From Alphaproteobacteria bacterium (GTDB lineage: Bacteria > Pseudomonadota > Alphaproteobacteria > UBA7985 > JAUIBT01): DNA of 64,000 nt. The notes below the pieces were generated by a model. It saw nothing but the letters and a program-made list of their open reading frames with translations. It searched no databases and had not been told where the DNA came from. Numbering within the stretch: the stretch's first letter is position 1; the number at the start of each line of letters is the position of its first letter. The translations under genes and the position numbers were made by a program. Positions 36,692-46,513 of this stretch are shown one piece after another. The stretch spans positions 57,560 to 121,559 of the forward strand of contig JAUIDR010000004.1 in the NCBI GenBank assembly GCA_030428565.1. The letters run 5' to 3'.

Positions 36692-39211
36692 CTAGCGGCC
36701 TCCTTCTTCTATCAAACCCAAGATGCCCAGCTTCTTTTTCCGGGCCGCCTCTGCTGCCTGAATTTCCGCTCTCTGAGCTGCGGTTGGTTTCTGCCCAGTG
36801 ATGGTGAGGACTACCTCATCCGCATTTTGCGGGTCGGTGATTGGGGCCAGCCCCATGGCAACAGGTCGCCCGAATTTGCCTGACAGATCAAACGCTTGCT
36901 GACCTGCCTTGCTATCCTTGTAGAAGCGTTCAATTGCATCAAGCATCGCCTGGGATTGTGGGCCGCGGGCAGTCATAACCTTCGCGATGTCCTCGTTCAT
37001 CGCTTCTTCTGCGGCTTGCTGTGCTCTATGACCCGCGCCGAACCAAGCTGCCGCTGTCTTCTTGAGTCCTTTGAACGGGGTGGCCTCGCCGTCGGTTACA
37101 AAGCCCAAGCCCTGCAGCTCTTCCTTTTTGATCCCATCGATATGCTGACGGGGCTGGGTCGTGGAATTCACGTCCACGCGTGACTTCAACGCCGTGGCTG
37201 TGCGCATAACCTGGTCAGCGATTTCCTCTGCTTGATCCTTCCCCAAAATATCCTTGAGCTTTGCAATCGGTATTGTGGAGCGAAAGGCCTTGATCATCTC
37301 GCGGGCTTCGCTGCCGTCATCGCCCGCGGCCAGGTCTCCAATCGTCTTTTTAAGTTCGTCAAACTTGTGATTGATGGCGATGCGCGCGCCCAGACGATAG
37401 GCCGCCAGCGTTTCCGCGCTCTTTTCCGCCGCTTCCCTGGCTTCGGTAATGGCCTGATTGCCGTTGAACAGTTGCGCGCCCGCTTCGACGGCTTCGCGGA
37501 CCGCGATGGAATCGCCCCCCATCTTGACCGCCCGGTCATAGGCAGGGTTGGCGACACCCAAGGCCTTACGCAAATCACGCGCGGCGTTGTTCATCCTCTG
37601 GCCATTTGGGGTTAGCTTTCCTATCGCATTCACATTTGCATAGGCCACGTCCTGCAGCGCACGCTTGAGGTAGTCGAGCTGGATGGTGGAAGGCTCTTCA
37701 AAGAACCGAACGCTGCCATCATCGGCTATGTCCGCCAGGATTTGCCGCGACAGGCCGTCGTCTTCGATCATGTCATTAGCGACATTGAGCGCATCTTGAC
37801 CCGCCGCACCAGCGCGCCTAAAGGCCTTTTGCGCTGCCGCCATAACCTTTCGACCTGCACGGCTGCCGTAATCGATCGGCGTCGCATAGGCCTCGTCATA
37901 GAGCGGCTGCAGTTTGGGTCTAAAACTGTCCGCGATGAAGCGCGTCGCATCGATCTCTTGCATAGCGTAGTCTCGTCCAGGAACATTCGGTACGGATGCC
38001 AGGATCTCGTCCAAGGTTCCCGTCAGTCTCGATCCTTCTTCAGCCAGACGGCGCGCCACGGCGGGTTCGATGATCGCGTTGGCGGCCCCATCGTTCAAAG
38101 CCGATTCAGAAGTAATCAATCCAGCGCGCAGGCCAGCCTCCGCCAAAGTCGCCTTTTCAGGGTTGAGCGTCCCTAGTTTTTGGCGCATCAGCGCGGCCTC
38201 TGGCCCAAGGTATCTCCGCAAAACATTTGCCGCGGGCTTGTTGTTGATATTCATCACATCAAGGGCCCTGCCGGTCGCGCCTCCATTAAACATATGCGAG
38301 AAATTGCGCGTCAGTGACGAAACGCCGGTGCCCACTGCAGGAATTGCACCGCCCAATGCGCCGCCAACAGCGCCACCAACGGCTCCGCCAGCAGCGGAGT
38401 TGAGAAGCCGATCTCCGACATTCCATGACCCATCGTCTTTACGTGTGTCCGGATCGGCACCGCGACCAAAGCCCGATACCGCCCCTTCCAGCGCACCAGC
38501 AGCGGTCCCCGAAAGCGCAAACTGTGCGATTGTAGTTGGGTTGACGATGCCACCTGATAGCACCTTTCCGGCGGACCCAAGGATTCCGGTTCCAGCGCCT
38601 AGCCCAGCAGATGTAACGGCAATCCCCACCCCAAGTGGCAACCCGACAGCCGCAGAATTGATCGCGGCATCAACCGGCTTGTGCTTTCGATGGAGTTTTT
38701 CAACGTGCTCCATTCCATTGCGGGCCTTGTTGCCTCGACGCCAGCCCACGAGTTCATCTAGGTACTCACCAGCGAATGGGACACCCCGGGCACGGGCCCA
38801 TGCCCGGGCTTGCCCCAGGTTCATGCCAAGCGTGGTCTTTTCACTGCCGGAACGAATAGCGGCACCAGGATTCCCGCCGACGATCATATCAGCGATTTCC
38901 TGCGGATTTGATGTGGCCATGGTATCGCTGGTGAAGCCCAAACTATTGTCAGGCTGGCGGTAGAGCTTGCCATTGCCTATGTAGCCAATCAGCTCCCGCT
39001 CTTGCGGCGCAGGAGTCGCCATCACACCTTTTACATAGCTCTGAAAGCCTTCGCCTGGCGCCCAGCGCGGCACTGCAGCCGGTTCCGCCGCCGGTGCGGC
39101 CAACTGGCCTGCTTTCGATCCCAGGGCCTTTAGCCGCTGTTCCAGTTGGGCCTGTTTAGCCTTGCGCAGTCGTTGCGCGAGAGTAGCACGAAGTTGCGTC
39201 ACATCTGTCAT
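36692..39211 (-). CDS. Large internal virion / DNA ejection protein
   Basis: An 839-residue protein. A long alpha-helical, charged body surrounds a glycine/alanine-rich hydrophobic section (about 190-310: AAVGLPLGVGIAVTSAGLGAGTGILGSAGKVLSGG and AAGGAVGGAVGGALGGAIPAVGTGVSSL). This pattern resembles podovirus internal virion proteins that form the channel through the cell envelope at DNA ejection. No lytic transglycosylase motif is evident. Its start overlaps the stop of the upstream gene (ATGA). Confidence 0.65.
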   Translation of the reverse strand: MTDVTQLRATLAQRLRKAKQAQLEQRLKALGSKAGQLAAPAAEPAAVPRWAPGEGFQSYVKGVMATPAPQERELIGYIGNGKLYRQPDNSLGFTSDTMATSNPQEIADMIVGGNPGAAIRSGSEKTTLGMNLGQARAWARARGVPFAGEYLDELVGWRRGNKARNGMEHVEKLHRKHKPVDAAINSAAVGLPLGVGIAVTSAGLGAGTGILGSAGKVLSGGIVNPTTIAQFALSGTAAGALEGAVSGFGRGADPDTRKDDGSWNVGDRLLNSAAGGAVGGAVGGALGGAIPAVGTGVSSLTRNFSHMFNGGATGRALDVMNINNKPAANVLRRYLGPEAALMRQKLGTLNPEKATLAEAGLRAGLITSESALNDGAANAIIEPAVARRLAEEGSRLTGTLDEILASVPNVPGRDYAMQEIDATRFIADSFRPKLQPLYDEAYATPIDYGSRAGRKVMAAAQKAFRRAGAAGQDALNVANDMIEDDGLSRQILADIADDGSVRFFEEPSTIQLDYLKRALQDVAYANVNAIGKLTPNGQRMNNAARDLRKALGVANPAYDRAVKMGGDSIAVREAVEAGAQLFNGNQAITEAREAAEKSAETLAAYRLGARIAINHKFDELKKTIGDLAAGDDGSEAREMIKAFRSTIPIAKLKDILGKDQAEEIADQVMRTATALKSRVDVNSTTQPRQHIDGIKKEELQGLGFVTDGEATPFKGLKKTAAAWFGAGHRAQQAAEEAMNEDIAKVMTARGPQSQAMLDAIERFYKDSKAGQQAFDLSGKFGRPVAMGLAPITDPQNADEVVLTITGQKPTAAQRAEIQAAEAARKKKLGILGLIEEGGR

Positions 39212-41085
39212 GGGGCAACTCCGAGCTCATTAAGACGCTGCTCAAGCGCGGCCAGTTCCTCGTCACTGAGTGTCGCCACGTCGATATTGATGATGTCAGC
39301 AGCTGACATGGTTGCGATAGGCTTGGCCGATCCTGATTGCGGCAGCGTTTCTCCCCCCACCATTTCGAGCTTGCTTGGGTCATCAATGCCAAGCGGCCCA
39401 TTGACGATTGCCTCCGCGCGGGCACGATCTTCAGCAGTAAAGAGAGGATTGGACTCAAATTTCGACAATTCCGCCTGGAAGCCCGCACTATCAAAGACAC
39501 CGCCATGCGCCTTGGCGTAAGAAATCGCGGCCTGCGCAATTTCCTTTTTCCGATTGGCGGCGCGGCGCAAGGCTTCAACCACCAAGCGGTTGCCACCTGG
39601 TGTGTTGGCGAGGTTCGGCACCGTCTGCATGATGAAATCACGGTCGGCGTTTGAAAATCCTGTTCCCAGTGAGCCGCCAAGCTTTCCAAGCGCCAGTTCA
39701 TTCGCCATGCTCGCGAAGGCTTGTGTCGCGCTTAGGGTCGGGTCGTCTTTGCCACCTAAGCGAACGGCAAGGGCACGCACTTTTTGCTCGATTTCATTGC
39801 CAAAGCCCTGTGACGCAGTCTCTACGAGCGGAGCTAGTTGATCTAAAGATGCAAGTAGATTTCGGGCAGTCGCCAGGTTTTCAGTGTAATTGACGTAGGC
39901 GTCGGCGTCGGCCTTGCCCATTGCCCCATCATAGGACTTTCGTCTCGCATCGGTCTGGGGGCCGACATTAATAGTCTGGCCGCCGCGCCGCATCTTGGCG
40001 TAATCGCTAAAGCTGCCGTCGTAGCCGTTTTGCTGAGCAAACTTGTATTCCTTGATGAGGATGGTCTCATCCGCCTGCGTCGGCGCGCTATAGATTTCTT
40101 GCGCCTGTCCATCGCTCACCCGAACCAAGCGGCCGCCCAGGTTATAGATCTTGCCGGTCTGCGGCTTGTCTTGCGCGGCAAGAACAGTCTGCCCGGTTGC
40201 CGGGTCAAAGACCCGCTGATTGGCACCGACGGTCATCAAGCCCGTATCGGGCTTTGCTTTGCCGCCGTTCAGGATGAAGTCGTTATAGGCCTGGCTTCCC
40301 TCCTGCAACCCGGCAGCCTTGGCGCGCCATTGCAGGGACTGCACGTCGGACGGCAAGTTGCCCGCCTCACCCATTTCGCCGGTGACAAGGAAACGCTTGG
40401 CGTGATCGCTCGACGGATCAATACCGGCTGCGCGCAGCATGGCCAGGCGCTCTTGTACGCTGCCCAGTGGGTCGGCGTTGGCCCCGGGCCCGCTGGCCAC
40501 GGCTTTAAAGCTGCCGTCGGCCTGCTGTTCAAAGCGCGTCTGGCCCTTGCCGAGCGTGAAGCCCGCTGCCCCGGCCTCTTTCATGCTGTCGGCGATGGCC
40601 TTGACGCCTGCGTTCTGATCGACAGCTACCAAGTGGGCAAAGCGCGGGTATTGCGCCAGCAGGTTATTCAACGCCGCTTCTTGGTCGGCTTGGGCTTTGG
40701 CCTTAGCCTTTCGATCCTGGCTTCCCTGGACCAAGTTTGTGAACGACCGCTGCAAATTTTGACCGTTCTGATATCCCGCCCCGGCCATCATGGCCAAGCC
40801 GCCCGCAATCATGCCAACGCGGTTTGGATCGCTGCGTAGATCATCCAAGTAGCCCCGAAAGCCGCCTTGGCTGGCTCCCGTCGCAGTGCCGCCACCATTC
40901 GGGCCAGATTGCGCCATCATTGCTGAGCCACGCCGCCCCATTTGCTTGCCCGCAGAGCCACGCCGCCCCCTCTGTCCATCAACAGATCCACGCACCCCCA
41001 TCATTTGATCGCGTGCCGCCATAGCTGCCGCGCGCTTTTTTTGGACTTCCTCAAGAGGATCAAACTTAAGTCCGAAACTAATCAT
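39208..41085 (-). CDS. Internal virion / DNA injection protein
   Basis: A 625-residue protein, mostly alpha-helical and charged, with an N-terminal Gly/Arg-rich stretch (QRGRRGSAGKQMGRRGSAMM). The ATG at 41085 (MISFGLKFDPLEEVQKKR) overlaps the stop of the gene before it (ATGA) and is preferred over a frame open to 41151. By size and order it matches P22 gp16/gp20-type ejection proteins. No enzyme motif seen. Confidence 0.6.
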   Translation of the reverse strand: MISFGLKFDPLEEVQKKRAAAMAARDQMMGVRGSVDGQRGRRGSAGKQMGRRGSAMMAQSGPNGGGTATGASQGGFRGYLDDLRSDPNRVGMIAGGLAMMAGAGYQNGQNLQRSFTNLVQGSQDRKAKAKAQADQEAALNNLLAQYPRFAHLVAVDQNAGVKAIADSMKEAGAAGFTLGKGQTRFEQQADGSFKAVASGPGANADPLGSVQERLAMLRAAGIDPSSDHAKRFLVTGEMGEAGNLPSDVQSLQWRAKAAGLQEGSQAYNDFILNGGKAKPDTGLMTVGANQRVFDPATGQTVLAAQDKPQTGKIYNLGGRLVRVSDGQAQEIYSAPTQADETILIKEYKFAQQNGYDGSFSDYAKMRRGGQTINVGPQTDARRKSYDGAMGKADADAYVNYTENLATARNLLASLDQLAPLVETASQGFGNEIEQKVRALAVRLGGKDDPTLSATQAFASMANELALGKLGGSLGTGFSNADRDFIMQTVPNLANTPGGNRLVVEALRRAANRKKEIAQAAISYAKAHGGVFDSAGFQAELSKFESNPLFTAEDRARAEAIVNGPLGIDDPSKLEMVGGETLPQSGSAKPIATMSAADIINIDVATLSDEELAALEQRLNELGVAP

Positions 41086-41921
41086 TGCCCATTTTTCCCC
41101 CATGGAAGAAGCCCGCCCACGGTCTGAACAAGACCAAGCGGCCGCGCCCAAGAATCATTGAGTTGTTGGTTGGCGGCATTGGCGGCGGACTGAGCGGCGT
41201 TGAAGCGGATGCCATGCGCGCTCATGCGGTCCAGCCCGGCATTGCGCGCCTGCTGGTATTCCATCGCCCCGGCATCACGCAGCGCTGACAAGCGTTGGGC
41301 GTCCATGGCCTGGAACATGGGGCTCATGGAGGCTGCCTGGAGCTGGCGCTGCTTGGCGTTATCTTCATAGCTGGCGAGCCGGTCTTGAATGCTGACATCG
41401 CGATTGATGGCGTTCTCGCCAAAGCCCGCGAGCGCGCCCGCGGCTTGCATCTGGCGCGCGGCATCGGCTTGCGCGGATTGCATAATGATGGGCGCGGAGG
41501 CCTGCGTAATCCCTTTGCCCAGCATCTTGGCAAAGGCCCCTGAGCCCAAGCGGCCCGACAGTGCGTAGTTTGAGGTGACGTTATCAACCGCGTCCTCGGT
41601 GGCCGCATCGATGCTGCCCTGTAGGCCGTCGGTCACGCTACGGGTGGTGAAACCGCGCAGCGCGCCCAGCTCTGCATTCTGCCGCCCCGCCTGGGAGGCC
41701 AGCCCGGATGTATTGACGAAGGGATTGGCCATCAGCCCAGCTGTCGTGGCTTGGGCTTGCTGTTGATGGGGGCTTGGTGCCTGCCAATTTTGCACGGCCT
41801 GCTGATACTGCTGCTGGGTCGCGTTCAGCGCACCATTGTGCGTTTGGATGGGCTTTGCAGCCAGCATCTCCACGCGCTTATTGGCCTTGCGAGCCCGCGA
41901 TTTTGAACGACCGATACCCAT
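41082..41921 (-). CDS. Virion-associated / DNA injection protein
   Basis: A 279-residue alanine- and glutamine-rich helical protein (QQQYQQAVQNWQAPSPHQQQAQATTAGLMANPF; QADAARQMQAAGALAGFGENAI). Such composition and location, just before two larger internal virion proteins, fit an ejection protein or its chaperone. The N-terminus is very basic (GIGRSKSRARKANKRVEML). Overlaps its neighbours at both ends. Confidence 0.55.
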   Translation of the reverse strand: MGIGRSKSRARKANKRVEMLAAKPIQTHNGALNATQQQYQQAVQNWQAPSPHQQQAQATTAGLMANPFVNTSGLASQAGRQNAELGALRGFTTRSVTDGLQGSIDAATEDAVDNVTSNYALSGRLGSGAFAKMLGKGITQASAPIIMQSAQADAARQMQAAGALAGFGENAINRDVSIQDRLASYEDNAKQRQLQAASMSPMFQAMDAQRLSALRDAGAMEYQQARNAGLDRMSAHGIRFNAAQSAANAANQQLNDSWARPLGLVQTVGGLLPWGKNGQ

Positions 41922-42334
41922 TAGAGTTTCCTTTCAAAGACGGTGAGCGCGGGGTTCCAGCCATAGCGCTGCAAGGCCCGCCCCCAGGCTTCGCGCCCAT
42001 ATCCTTCCAGCGTGGCGCAGCCTTGAGCGCGCCCAAAGGCTTCCATGGCCTTGGCAAAATCGGGCAACCAGCGCCGCATATGGCGTCCGCCCACCAGATT
42101 GATGGCCAAGGTCTTGTAGCGCGGGTAGTCCTCGATCGAGGTCGTCGCTGCCGCCAGCCAAGAGCCCTGCTCTTTGATGGCCCAAAGCTGCCACTCGCCC
42201 GCGACCAGGTAGTCCAGCACATGGGTGAATTGGATCTTGCCCTGGTCTTGCTCGATGGTGCGTTGCAGGCAGCCCCGTGCCTGCCCCCAAAAGTCGGGGA
42301 CGTGCTTCGGGGCGATTTGCAAGACCTGGATCAC
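41921..42334 (-). CDS. GNAT-like phage protein
   Basis: A 137-residue protein. GEWQLWAIKEQGSWLAAATTSI, YPRYKTLAINLVGGRHMRRWLPDFAKAMEAFGRAQGCATLEGYGREAWGRALQRYGW has the strand and helix order of an N-acetyltransferase fold. Such small GNAT-like proteins occur in podovirus structural clusters. The start is a GTG at 42334 overlapping the stop of the previous gene (GTGA). Confidence 0.55.
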   Translation of the reverse strand: MIQVLQIAPKHVPDFWGQARGCLQRTIEQDQGKIQFTHVLDYLVAGEWQLWAIKEQGSWLAAATTSIEDYPRYKTLAINLVGGRHMRRWLPDFAKAMEAFGRAQGCATLEGYGREAWGRALQRYGWNPALTVFERKL

Positions 42335-42636
42335 GAGGCCACAACATAGCGGCATATCGCGTTGACCGGCGCGGCAGCATGGCTGATCAACACCTGGCCA
42401 GCGGCGTAGTCCACCGCGACCGGCGCAGCGCCAGCGGCCTCTTGGCTCGACGGGGACAAAATCACGACGGAGTCCTCGCCGATGCGATCGTCCTCCAATG
42501 TCGTCAGGGTCTGGCCTTCGGCTAGGGTGAATTCGCCCCGATTGTTGGCCCGCCCCGATTGCAGCTGGTTGAAGGCCGCCGAGACCTGCATCGGGTTCGG
42601 GTTGCTCGGAAGCGGGTCATGAGCTGTGGTATTCAT
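42331..42636 (-). CDS. Small phage structural-cluster protein, function unknown
   Basis: A 101-residue protein (AAFNQLQSGRANNRGEFTLAEGQTLTTLEDDRIGEDSVVILSPSS) ending in VNAICRYVVAS. The strand-rich pattern is like small decoration or fibre-adaptor proteins, but I recognise no family. The start overlaps the nozzle gene stop by one base (TGATG). Confidence 0.5.
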   Translation of the reverse strand: MNTTAHDPLPSNPNPMQVSAAFNQLQSGRANNRGEFTLAEGQTLTTLEDDRIGEDSVVILSPSSQEAAGAAPVAVDYAAGQVLISHAAAPVNAICRYVVAS

Positions 42637-44111
42637 CAGCGTGTTCCTTTGGCAGAAGCGAGAAACTCAAAGCCCAGCGCATAGCGCCACTGGCCAGAGA
42701 CGGAAAAAATGGCGCGATGGTAGCGCCCGGATTGGCGCAGGCTACAGAGCCCGGTATCGCGTATGGCCGCGGCATCGCTGACCTGAGCCTGGTCGATACT
42801 GCGCGCCCGGCTGGCCACCTGAGCCGTGATGTCGGCGGTAGATGTGGTGCCGGTGATGTGGGGGCGAATGCCGCGGACCATGGACTGGCGACCTGGCGCC
42901 AGCTCGATTTCAGCGGTCTCCAAGGACGCGTGCAGCGGATCGGCGCTAAAGCTGGCCAACTTGCCCGCACGCGAAGCCGCGAGCAGATCCCGTGACCCGG
43001 CGAACTGCGGGGAATCAAGGCTCGTCGTCAGGTCATCCAAGCTGCCCAGAGCGTCAAGCTGCTCTAGGGTGGCCGCCGGGACAATGGCGGTAGCCAGGCC
43101 CTCGTGCGCCAGGCGCAGCAAAGACCAGCGCCCCAAAGCGTAGTCGAAGCACAACAGGGAATCCGGCTCCGCAGAGCTAAACGAAGAAGCGTAAGACCAA
43201 AGCACCCGCGTTCCCGACGGGTCCAAGGCCGCTGTCATGCGCTCGAAGGCCCCCTCGTTGGCATCGCTGGCGAACCACTCATTGACCGCGCCCGCGCCAA
43301 TGGGCTGCGAGGTCTGGCCATCGAACAAAAAGAAGCCGTCGGGCGAATAGTAAAAGACGCGCTCAGGCCCCAGGGCGGCAATCGAGCCCGGATAGGGGCA
43401 GCCGCGCGCTTCGGCCCGTTGGAAGCTGAAAATGGCGCCGCCGCCGACATAGGCCATGCGATAGATGGCCCGCTCCAGCAAGATGGTGGCAGAGTTGCCA
43501 CCGATGAGGCCGGTGATCTCGCCGCCTTCTGCCAAGCGCTGAAAATCGGCCTGGTTGCTGCCGATGGTCCAAACGCTGCTAGGCGATGAAAAATCGGGAT
43601 TGATGGCGCTCCATTGCACGCGGTCGGTCAACAGCTCGCCGCCATAGAGGGTCGAAGCCGCCACGACGAAATCGCGGACGATGGCCAAATACTTGGCCTG
43701 CGGGGCGTCTAGAATGTCGGCAAAGGCAGTGCCGCCCGATGCAGGCGCGATTTGCAGAGGCACAGACAGGCCGCCCGCTGCGATCATATCCGAGCCAAAC
43801 TGCGCGAAGCGCCAAGAATCCGCCGCACCTAAGGTATAGCCGCCAAGCCGTGATCGATCGGTCAGCGCGCCGGGAGCGCCGCCCATGACCTCAAACAGGC
43901 CGCTGGCATGGCCCGTAAACAGCACCTTGCCGCCATCGCCGGAATGCCCGATGCCGGTGCCGCGCAACCGCTGGCCCGATGCGTCGGAAATGTCCGATAG
44001 CCCAGGGACCGGCTGATAGCCTTCTGCTGCCGGAAAAACGTTGTCGGCGCGGACCAGACCGGGGCGCTCGTGCTCGGCGCGGTCGGGCAGCCAGGGACCG
44101 AATTTGATCAT
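42636..44111 (-). CDS. Tail nozzle / packaged-DNA stabilisation protein (P22 gp10-like)
   Basis: A 491-residue beta-rich protein. It begins MIKFGPWLPDRAEHERPGLVRADNVFPAAEGYQPVPGL and has repeated propeller-like blades (VLFTGHASGLFEVMG, SWRFAQFGSDMIAAGG, ERVFYYSPDGFFLFDGQ, VLWSYASSFSSAEPDSLLCFDYALGRWSLL). This matches the P22 gp10/nozzle group of podoviruses, which closes the tail. The ATG at 44111 overlaps the preceding stop (ATGA). Confidence 0.75.
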   Translation of the reverse strand: MIKFGPWLPDRAEHERPGLVRADNVFPAAEGYQPVPGLSDISDASGQRLRGTGIGHSGDGGKVLFTGHASGLFEVMGGAPGALTDRSRLGGYTLGAADSWRFAQFGSDMIAAGGLSVPLQIAPASGGTAFADILDAPQAKYLAIVRDFVVAASTLYGGELLTDRVQWSAINPDFSSPSSVWTIGSNQADFQRLAEGGEITGLIGGNSATILLERAIYRMAYVGGGAIFSFQRAEARGCPYPGSIAALGPERVFYYSPDGFFLFDGQTSQPIGAGAVNEWFASDANEGAFERMTAALDPSGTRVLWSYASSFSSAEPDSLLCFDYALGRWSLLRLAHEGLATAIVPAATLEQLDALGSLDDLTTSLDSPQFAGSRDLLAASRAGKLASFSADPLHASLETAEIELAPGRQSMVRGIRPHITGTTSTADITAQVASRARSIDQAQVSDAAAIRDTGLCSLRQSGRYHRAIFSVSGQWRYALGFEFLASAKGTR

Positions 44112-45196
44112 GCCACGGCCCTCCACTCTTGTTCAGTGGCCGCCGGTGCCTTGTACCAGCGCCCGCCGCGTATATGGGCCTTTGAGACGCCACCCAAGGC
44201 CATTGCTGCAAGGCTCTGTGCGGGCAATTCGCGAATGGAACGGCTGCCACAATGCAAGACAATTTTGGTATCGGCCAGGCCCGGTCGATTGCGACCGACT
44301 TGGCTCGAACCGCTAAGGTGCCACTGGGACGCGGAAGAGACGAAGTTGGTTGAGGCATCTGAAACGGCAGTTAGAGCGATGACAGATGCTCTGTTCGTCA
44401 ATCGATCGCGGCTCGGTGCGGCAACCAGCGAGGAAACGAAGACAGCAAACGATGATGAAATCGCGGCGGTTCGGCCAGCTGCTGTACTTGACAAAGCCCA
44501 GGCGCTGTTTGCCTGCCCCACTGACACCAAGGCAGCCTGGCTGGTCGCCGCCATGGCCACACTTGCCTGGGCCAAGGCGGGACGATCGCGCGTTGCGGTC
44601 GCGGCGGCATGGAGTTTGAAGCTTGCGTAGGCCTTGGCCTTGGCGATCCACTGAGCCCCGCTAGCAGCGCCCATTGACCAACCCGCTTGAGCGGCCACGC
44701 CCTTTTGCGCTGTCGCTAGACCGGCCGCCGACAGTACGAATTCGGCCTGGCTTACAGCTCCGCGTATCACACGGGCTGACGAATTGGCCGCCACGACCAT
44801 CGTGGAAGTTGCGCCAACACCGGAACGCGAAGTCGCCCCTAGGGCCATGTTTGCCGTTGAGGCTCCAAATCTAAGGCGTCCACCCTGGCTCGCCGCTGCA
44901 AGCGTTAGCGATGCGCTTGTATCGCTGGAGCGATTACGATGCAGTCCGGCCGACGCGCTCAAAGCAAGGCTCGAAACCGAGCTCGACCACCGCTGTCGCG
45001 TAAATGTTACAGTAGATGACCAAGCCCAGGCGGCCGCTGCGCTCGCCTTCACCCCCCGGACCGGTACAGAACTGGCACCTAGGGCAAGCGACGACGATGC
45101 CTGGCCCCTAGCGATGCTGATATCGTCAGCAAGGCCAAAGCCGTCCAGGTCATCTGCCAGCCCCAAAAAATCAAGATCGTCTGCCAGCTCGGTCAT
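44108..45196 (-). CDS. Repetitive virion protein, function unknown
   Basis: A 362-residue protein built of about 15 degenerate repeats of about 20 residues, each with an Arg-led turn and an alternating Ala/Ser strand (RGQASSSLALGASSVPV, RNRSSDTSASLTLAAASQGG, RLRFGASTANMALGATS and so on). This pattern suggests a beta-solenoid fibre. The start has a separate DDLDFLGLADDLDGFGLADD acidic repeat. It sits between a small tail protein gene and the nozzle gene. No known family recognised. Confidence 0.55.
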   Translation of the reverse strand: MTELADDLDFLGLADDLDGFGLADDISIARGQASSSLALGASSVPVRGVKASAAAAWAWSSTVTFTRQRWSSSVSSLALSASAGLHRNRSSDTSASLTLAAASQGGRLRFGASTANMALGATSRSGVGATSTMVVAANSSARVIRGAVSQAEFVLSAAGLATAQKGVAAQAGWSMGAASGAQWIAKAKAYASFKLHAAATATRDRPALAQASVAMAATSQAALVSVGQANSAWALSSTAAGRTAAISSSFAVFVSSLVAAPSRDRLTNRASVIALTAVSDASTNFVSSASQWHLSGSSQVGRNRPGLADTKIVLHCGSRSIRELPAQSLAAMALGGVSKAHIRGGRWYKAPAATEQEWRAVA

Positions 45197-45221
45197 GCCG
45201 CGTGCTCACCGTCGCTAAGCC

Positions 45222-45608
45222 CTAGGCCAGGGACACAGACAGATCGCCGATACCGAACGAAAGGGTATCCCCGGAATCGATCTGTTTGGCGGTACTCAAG
45301 GCATCGTGGTACAGCAAATTGCCGCCAGTGGCTGCGTCGAAGACACCGATGTACCCAACCAGCCCCCAAGCACCGGTCGCCGTAGGGAAGGTGATGGCGG
45401 AATCGTTCGAAATGCTGCCATTCAAAGCGGCACCATAAGTCACAGCTTGGCGCGCGTAGCCATTGCCACTGAGCTCCGTACCGGACGCATCATCGGCAAA
45501 GCTGACGGTGGAAAGCGCCAAATAGAGGCCCGTCGGCTGGGACATCGCGAGGCTGCCAAGCACATGGTCCAAGACCTTGTTTTCAAGATAGTCAGAAGCT
45601 GCTGCCAT
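45222..45608 (-). CDS. Gp80-like phage tail fibre / structural protein
   Basis: A 128-residue protein: NKVLDHVLGSLAMSQPTGLYLALSTVSFADDASGTELSGNGYARQAVTY and WGLVGYIGVFDAATGGNLLYHDAL. This is a recognisable small structural family, found next to capsid-adaptor genes in several phages. Role in the virion is not settled. Located between the adaptor and the repeat protein. Confidence 0.6.
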   Translation of the reverse strand: MAAASDYLENKVLDHVLGSLAMSQPTGLYLALSTVSFADDASGTELSGNGYARQAVTYGAALNGSISNDSAITFPTATGAWGLVGYIGVFDAATGGNLLYHDALSTAKQIDSGDTLSFGIGDLSVSLA

Positions 45609-45610
45609 AA

Positions 45611-46213
45611 TCAGTCTCCATAAGGTGAAATGAGAGGACGTCGATCCGTGTTGCGCGCCCGTGCCAGGTCGAGCGAGACCCGATCCAACAGGGTTTCAAA
45701 GCGGTCGCCAAAAGCGGTGGCTGCCACCTCGTCACGGGTGAACAGCGCCGCTTGGAACTTGACCCCGGCGTCGTAAAGGTCGGGGTAGCGCTGCAAGACC
45801 GCGTTGGTCTGTTGATCAGCGCTCAGCTGCGGCCAGGTGGTGATGTAGAGCAGTTGCAGGCCCAGCGCCGCCGCAGGCGTTGGGGCCAAGCGAAAGCCGT
45901 CTGCCACCACAGAAAAATGCGCCGGCAGGCCAGAGATGGCCGCCAATGCAGCCACGTTATCGGGATCTGCCTGTTGCAAAGCCTCGCCGCTGGTCAGCCG
46001 CAGCGAACGCAAGCGCTGAAAATTGGCTGGCCGCTCGATCAGGCTTTCACCCTTGGCAAGCTGTGTCTCGACCAGGGCCTCGGTCTCAGGGATCGACAAA
46101 CGCCGCCCCATCTCAGCCTCAGCAAAGCGGATAAAGCGGTCGATTTGCCCGCCCGTGAAATCGTGCTGCATGTCTTCAGCCACCGAGGCCACCAGGTCGG
46201 CGTAGGTCATCAT
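45611..46213 (-). CDS. Head-tail adaptor protein
   Basis: A 200-residue mainly helical protein starting MMTYADLVASVAEDMQHDFTGGQIDRFIRFAEAEMGRRL, the usual beginning of podovirus adaptor proteins that sit under the portal. Length and gene order fit: it lies after the capsid gene and a 96-residue protein. Its start overlaps the previous stop by one base. Confidence 0.7.
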   Translation of the reverse strand: MMTYADLVASVAEDMQHDFTGGQIDRFIRFAEAEMGRRLSIPETEALVETQLAKGESLIERPANFQRLRSLRLTSGEALQQADPDNVAALAAISGLPAHFSVVADGFRLAPTPAAALGLQLLYITTWPQLSADQQTNAVLQRYPDLYDAGVKFQAALFTRDEVAATAFGDRFETLLDRVSLDLARARNTDRRPLISPYGD

Positions 46214-46503
46214 CAGACCGTTCCTCCCGTGGTCAGAAAGCCGCGATTGTCCGGGTCATTCAGCCAGCGCAGCCAGTCCTGCCGGTTCTCTTTGATGGGA
46301 CCGAACTTGGCCTCCAGCTCCAAATAGAGGTGGGTCGGCAGGCTGGCGATGGTCTGGAAATGCCGCTGGGTATCACCAACCATCTGGCCGGGTCGCCAGG
46401 CGTTGCGCATATCGGCGTTAGCTGCCAACAGGTCATCGACCTGCTCTTGCGTGCGAAACAAGAGCTGGCCGTTGTCACCGGGCAAAATGATGGTGCTCGC
46501 CAT
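46213..46503 (-). CDS. Small phage protein between capsid and adaptor genes
   Basis: A 96-residue protein (TIILPGDNGQLLFRTQEQVDDLLAANADMRNAWRPGQMVGDTQRHFQTIASLPTHLYLELEAKFG) with acidic and tryptophan-rich character. Position suggests a head-completion factor. Family unknown to me. Confidence 0.55.
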   Translation of the reverse strand: MASTIILPGDNGQLLFRTQEQVDDLLAANADMRNAWRPGQMVGDTQRHFQTIASLPTHLYLELEAKFGPIKENRQDWLRWLNDPDNRGFLTTGGTV

Positions 46504-46513
46504 CCTTGCCCCC

